Of a stretch of DNA of 5,301 nt, positions 4,806 to 5,301 are shown one piece after another. Position 1 is the stretch's first letter, and every line of letters begins with the position of its first letter. The position numbers were made by a program, and so were the translations under genes. Source of the stretch: Bacilli bacterium (GTDB lineage: Bacteria; Bacillota_I; Bacilli_A; RF39; UBA660); contig JAQVZV010000057.1 of assembly GCA_028708005.1 (NCBI GenBank), positions 1 to 5,301 of the forward strand, read 5' to 3'. The notes under the pieces were generated by a model. That model searched no databases, had not been told where the DNA came from, and worked only from the letters and a program-made list of their open reading frames with translations.

Positions 4806-5174
4806 ATGAACAATAACTATTATCCAAATCAAATGTTCCCAGGAGGCGCTATGCCATCAGGAACGCCCAATCAACAACTTGCGCCATCAATCGAACAAAG
4901 TATGACAGGAATGCTCCCTTCTGAACAATCATATATTGAAAACATATTAAGACTAAACAAAGGGAAAGTGGCGAAATTTTATATGTCTTTTCCTGATTCG
5001 GTTGAATGGCGTGACAGAGTGTTTCACGGCATCATTGAAGCTGCAGGAAGGGATCACATTATTGTAAGCGACCCAAATACTGGACTTTGGCATTTACTAC
5101 GTATTATCTATTTAGATTATGTTGACTTTGAAGAGCCAATCAATTATAGCCCAATATTTAGTCCCGCGAAATAA
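4806..5174 (+). CDS. gerQ: Spore coat protein GerQ
   Basis: GerQ is an inner spore coat protein made in the mother cell; in B. subtilis it is needed for the cortex-lytic enzyme CwlJ during germination and is cross-linked by the transglutaminase Tgl. Seen: a low-complexity Asn/Gln/Pro/Gly/Met-rich N-terminus (1-35), then the conserved domain with MLPSEQSYIENILRLNKGK (36-54), YMSFPDSVEW, FHGIIEAAGRDHIIVSDPNTG (73-93) and LDYVDFEEPINY (103-114). At 122 residues it is shorter than the B. subtilis protein (about 180), the difference lying in the N-terminal tail. The first lysine is K52; the N-terminal lysines used for Tgl cross-linking in B. subtilis are absent. It stands alone, divergent from rpsF, and is the main evidence that this organism sporulates. 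No signal peptide or membrane segment is seen, as expected for a coat protein. Confidence 0.92.
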   Translation: MNNNYYPNQMFPGGAMPSGTPNQQLAPSIEQSMTGMLPSEQSYIENILRLNKGKVAKFYMSFPDSVEWRDRVFHGIIEAAGRDHIIVSDPNTGLWHLLRIIYLDYVDFEEPINYSPIFSPAK

Positions 5175-5190
5175 GAAGGATGTCAATATC

Positions 5191-5219
5191 TTTTGAAAAT
5201 GTCATAATAATTTTCAAAA
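5191..5219 (+). terminator. Possible gerQ terminator hairpin
   Basis: TTTTGAAAAT (5191-5200) and ATTTTCAAAA (5210-5219) form a perfect 10-base stem with a 9-base loop, 16 bases after the gerQ stop codon. A short T-rich stretch follows (TTTATCTT). The stem has one G-C pair and the T tract is interrupted, so a terminator role is only moderately supported. Confidence 0.35.
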
Positions 5220-5241
5220 TTTATCTTATGAAAACGTCATA
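5194..5241. repeat. Imperfect 13-base direct repeat after gerQ
   Basis: TGAAAATGTCATA (5194-5206) recurs as TGAAAACGTCATA (5229-5241) with one mismatch, 35 bases apart start to start. The first copy overlaps the possible gerQ terminator hairpin. Purpose unknown; it may be paired binding sites or a small duplication. Confidence 0.4.
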
Positions 5242-5250
5242 GTTGTAGGT

Positions 5251-5278
5251 AGGCTTAAGCACTGTTGTGCTTAAGCCT
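5251..5278. repeat. Perfect 12-base hairpin without a T tract
   Basis: AGGCTTAAGCAC (5251-5262) and GTGCTTAAGCCT (5267-5278) pair perfectly around a TGTT loop. Half of the stem pairs are G-C, so it is by far the most stable hairpin in the window. Neither strand has a T run after it, so it is not a canonical intrinsic terminator in either direction. It may be a processed 3' end of gerQ mRNA, part of a structured RNA continuing beyond the window, or a small repeat element. No gene is seen in 5175-5301. Confidence 0.6.
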
Positions 5279-5301
5279 TAAAGAACTTTACATTATTTGA
5301 T

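Noticed and set aside
724..5174. Mollicute genetic code (TGA read as tryptophan)
   Set aside because: The tryptophan codons checked in dnaB, ssb and gerQ are TGG, and the genes are full length without read-through of TGA.
5251..5278. Classical rho-independent terminator for gerQ or a converging gene
   Set aside because: The stem is strong, but neither strand has a run of T after it, so it is listed as a hairpin repeat of unknown role.
1..5301. CRISPR array, insertion sequence, phage genes, tRNA or rRNA genes
   Set aside because: No regularly spaced repeats, transposase motifs, phage proteins, cloverleaf-like or rRNA-like segments were seen; the few repeats are short and confined to intergenic DNA.

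Overview
The window comes from an AT-rich, endospore-forming member of the Bacilli/low-GC Firmicutes. The evidence is a GerQ-type spore coat gene, strong AAGGAGG-type ribosome binding sites, sigma-A-like promoters, and a gene order close to the rpsF-ssb-rpsR / gdpP-rplI-dnaC stretch of Bacillus. The ribosomal protein bS18 is the zinc-cysteine form found in Mollicutes and Actinobacteria, not the cysteine-poor form of Bacillus subtilis. This fits a lineage on the Erysipelotrichia/Mollicutes side of the Bacilli, but the sequence does not settle it. Tryptophan is read from TGG in the genes I checked, and no recoded TGA was seen.

Layout. Seven genes lie on the minus strand in two operons, transcribed from right to left. 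First is rpsF-ssb-rpsR (4573 down to 3584), with a good promoter and a short structured leader. A weak hairpin follows at the rpsR stop codon, and a new promoter sits immediately after it. This second promoter drives a DHH/DHHA1 phosphodiesterase, rplI, dnaB and walJ (3509 down to base 1, where walJ runs off the window). The genes of the second operon are separated by 0, 5 and 3 bases. On the plus strand, gerQ (4806-5174) diverges from rpsF and has a candidate sporulation (sigma-E-like) promoter. The last 127 bases hold only inverted and direct repeats.

How the genes work together. The bS6, bS18 and bL9 proteins belong to the ribosome, SSB and DnaB to the replication fork, the DHH protein to cyclic-di-AMP (or pApA/short RNA) turnover, and WalJ is the metallo-beta-lactamase-fold protein usually found in the walRK cell-wall regulon locus. 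This is a growth-linked housekeeping block with one sporulation gene at its edge.

The most notable features are a GdpP-like protein cut down to its catalytic half at the normal gdpP position, the direct dnaB-walJ junction, the rpsF leader with a possible anti-Shine-Dalgarno switch, and a GerQ that lacks N-terminal lysines. I see no evidence of a wholly new system; this is largely a conserved chromosomal region.
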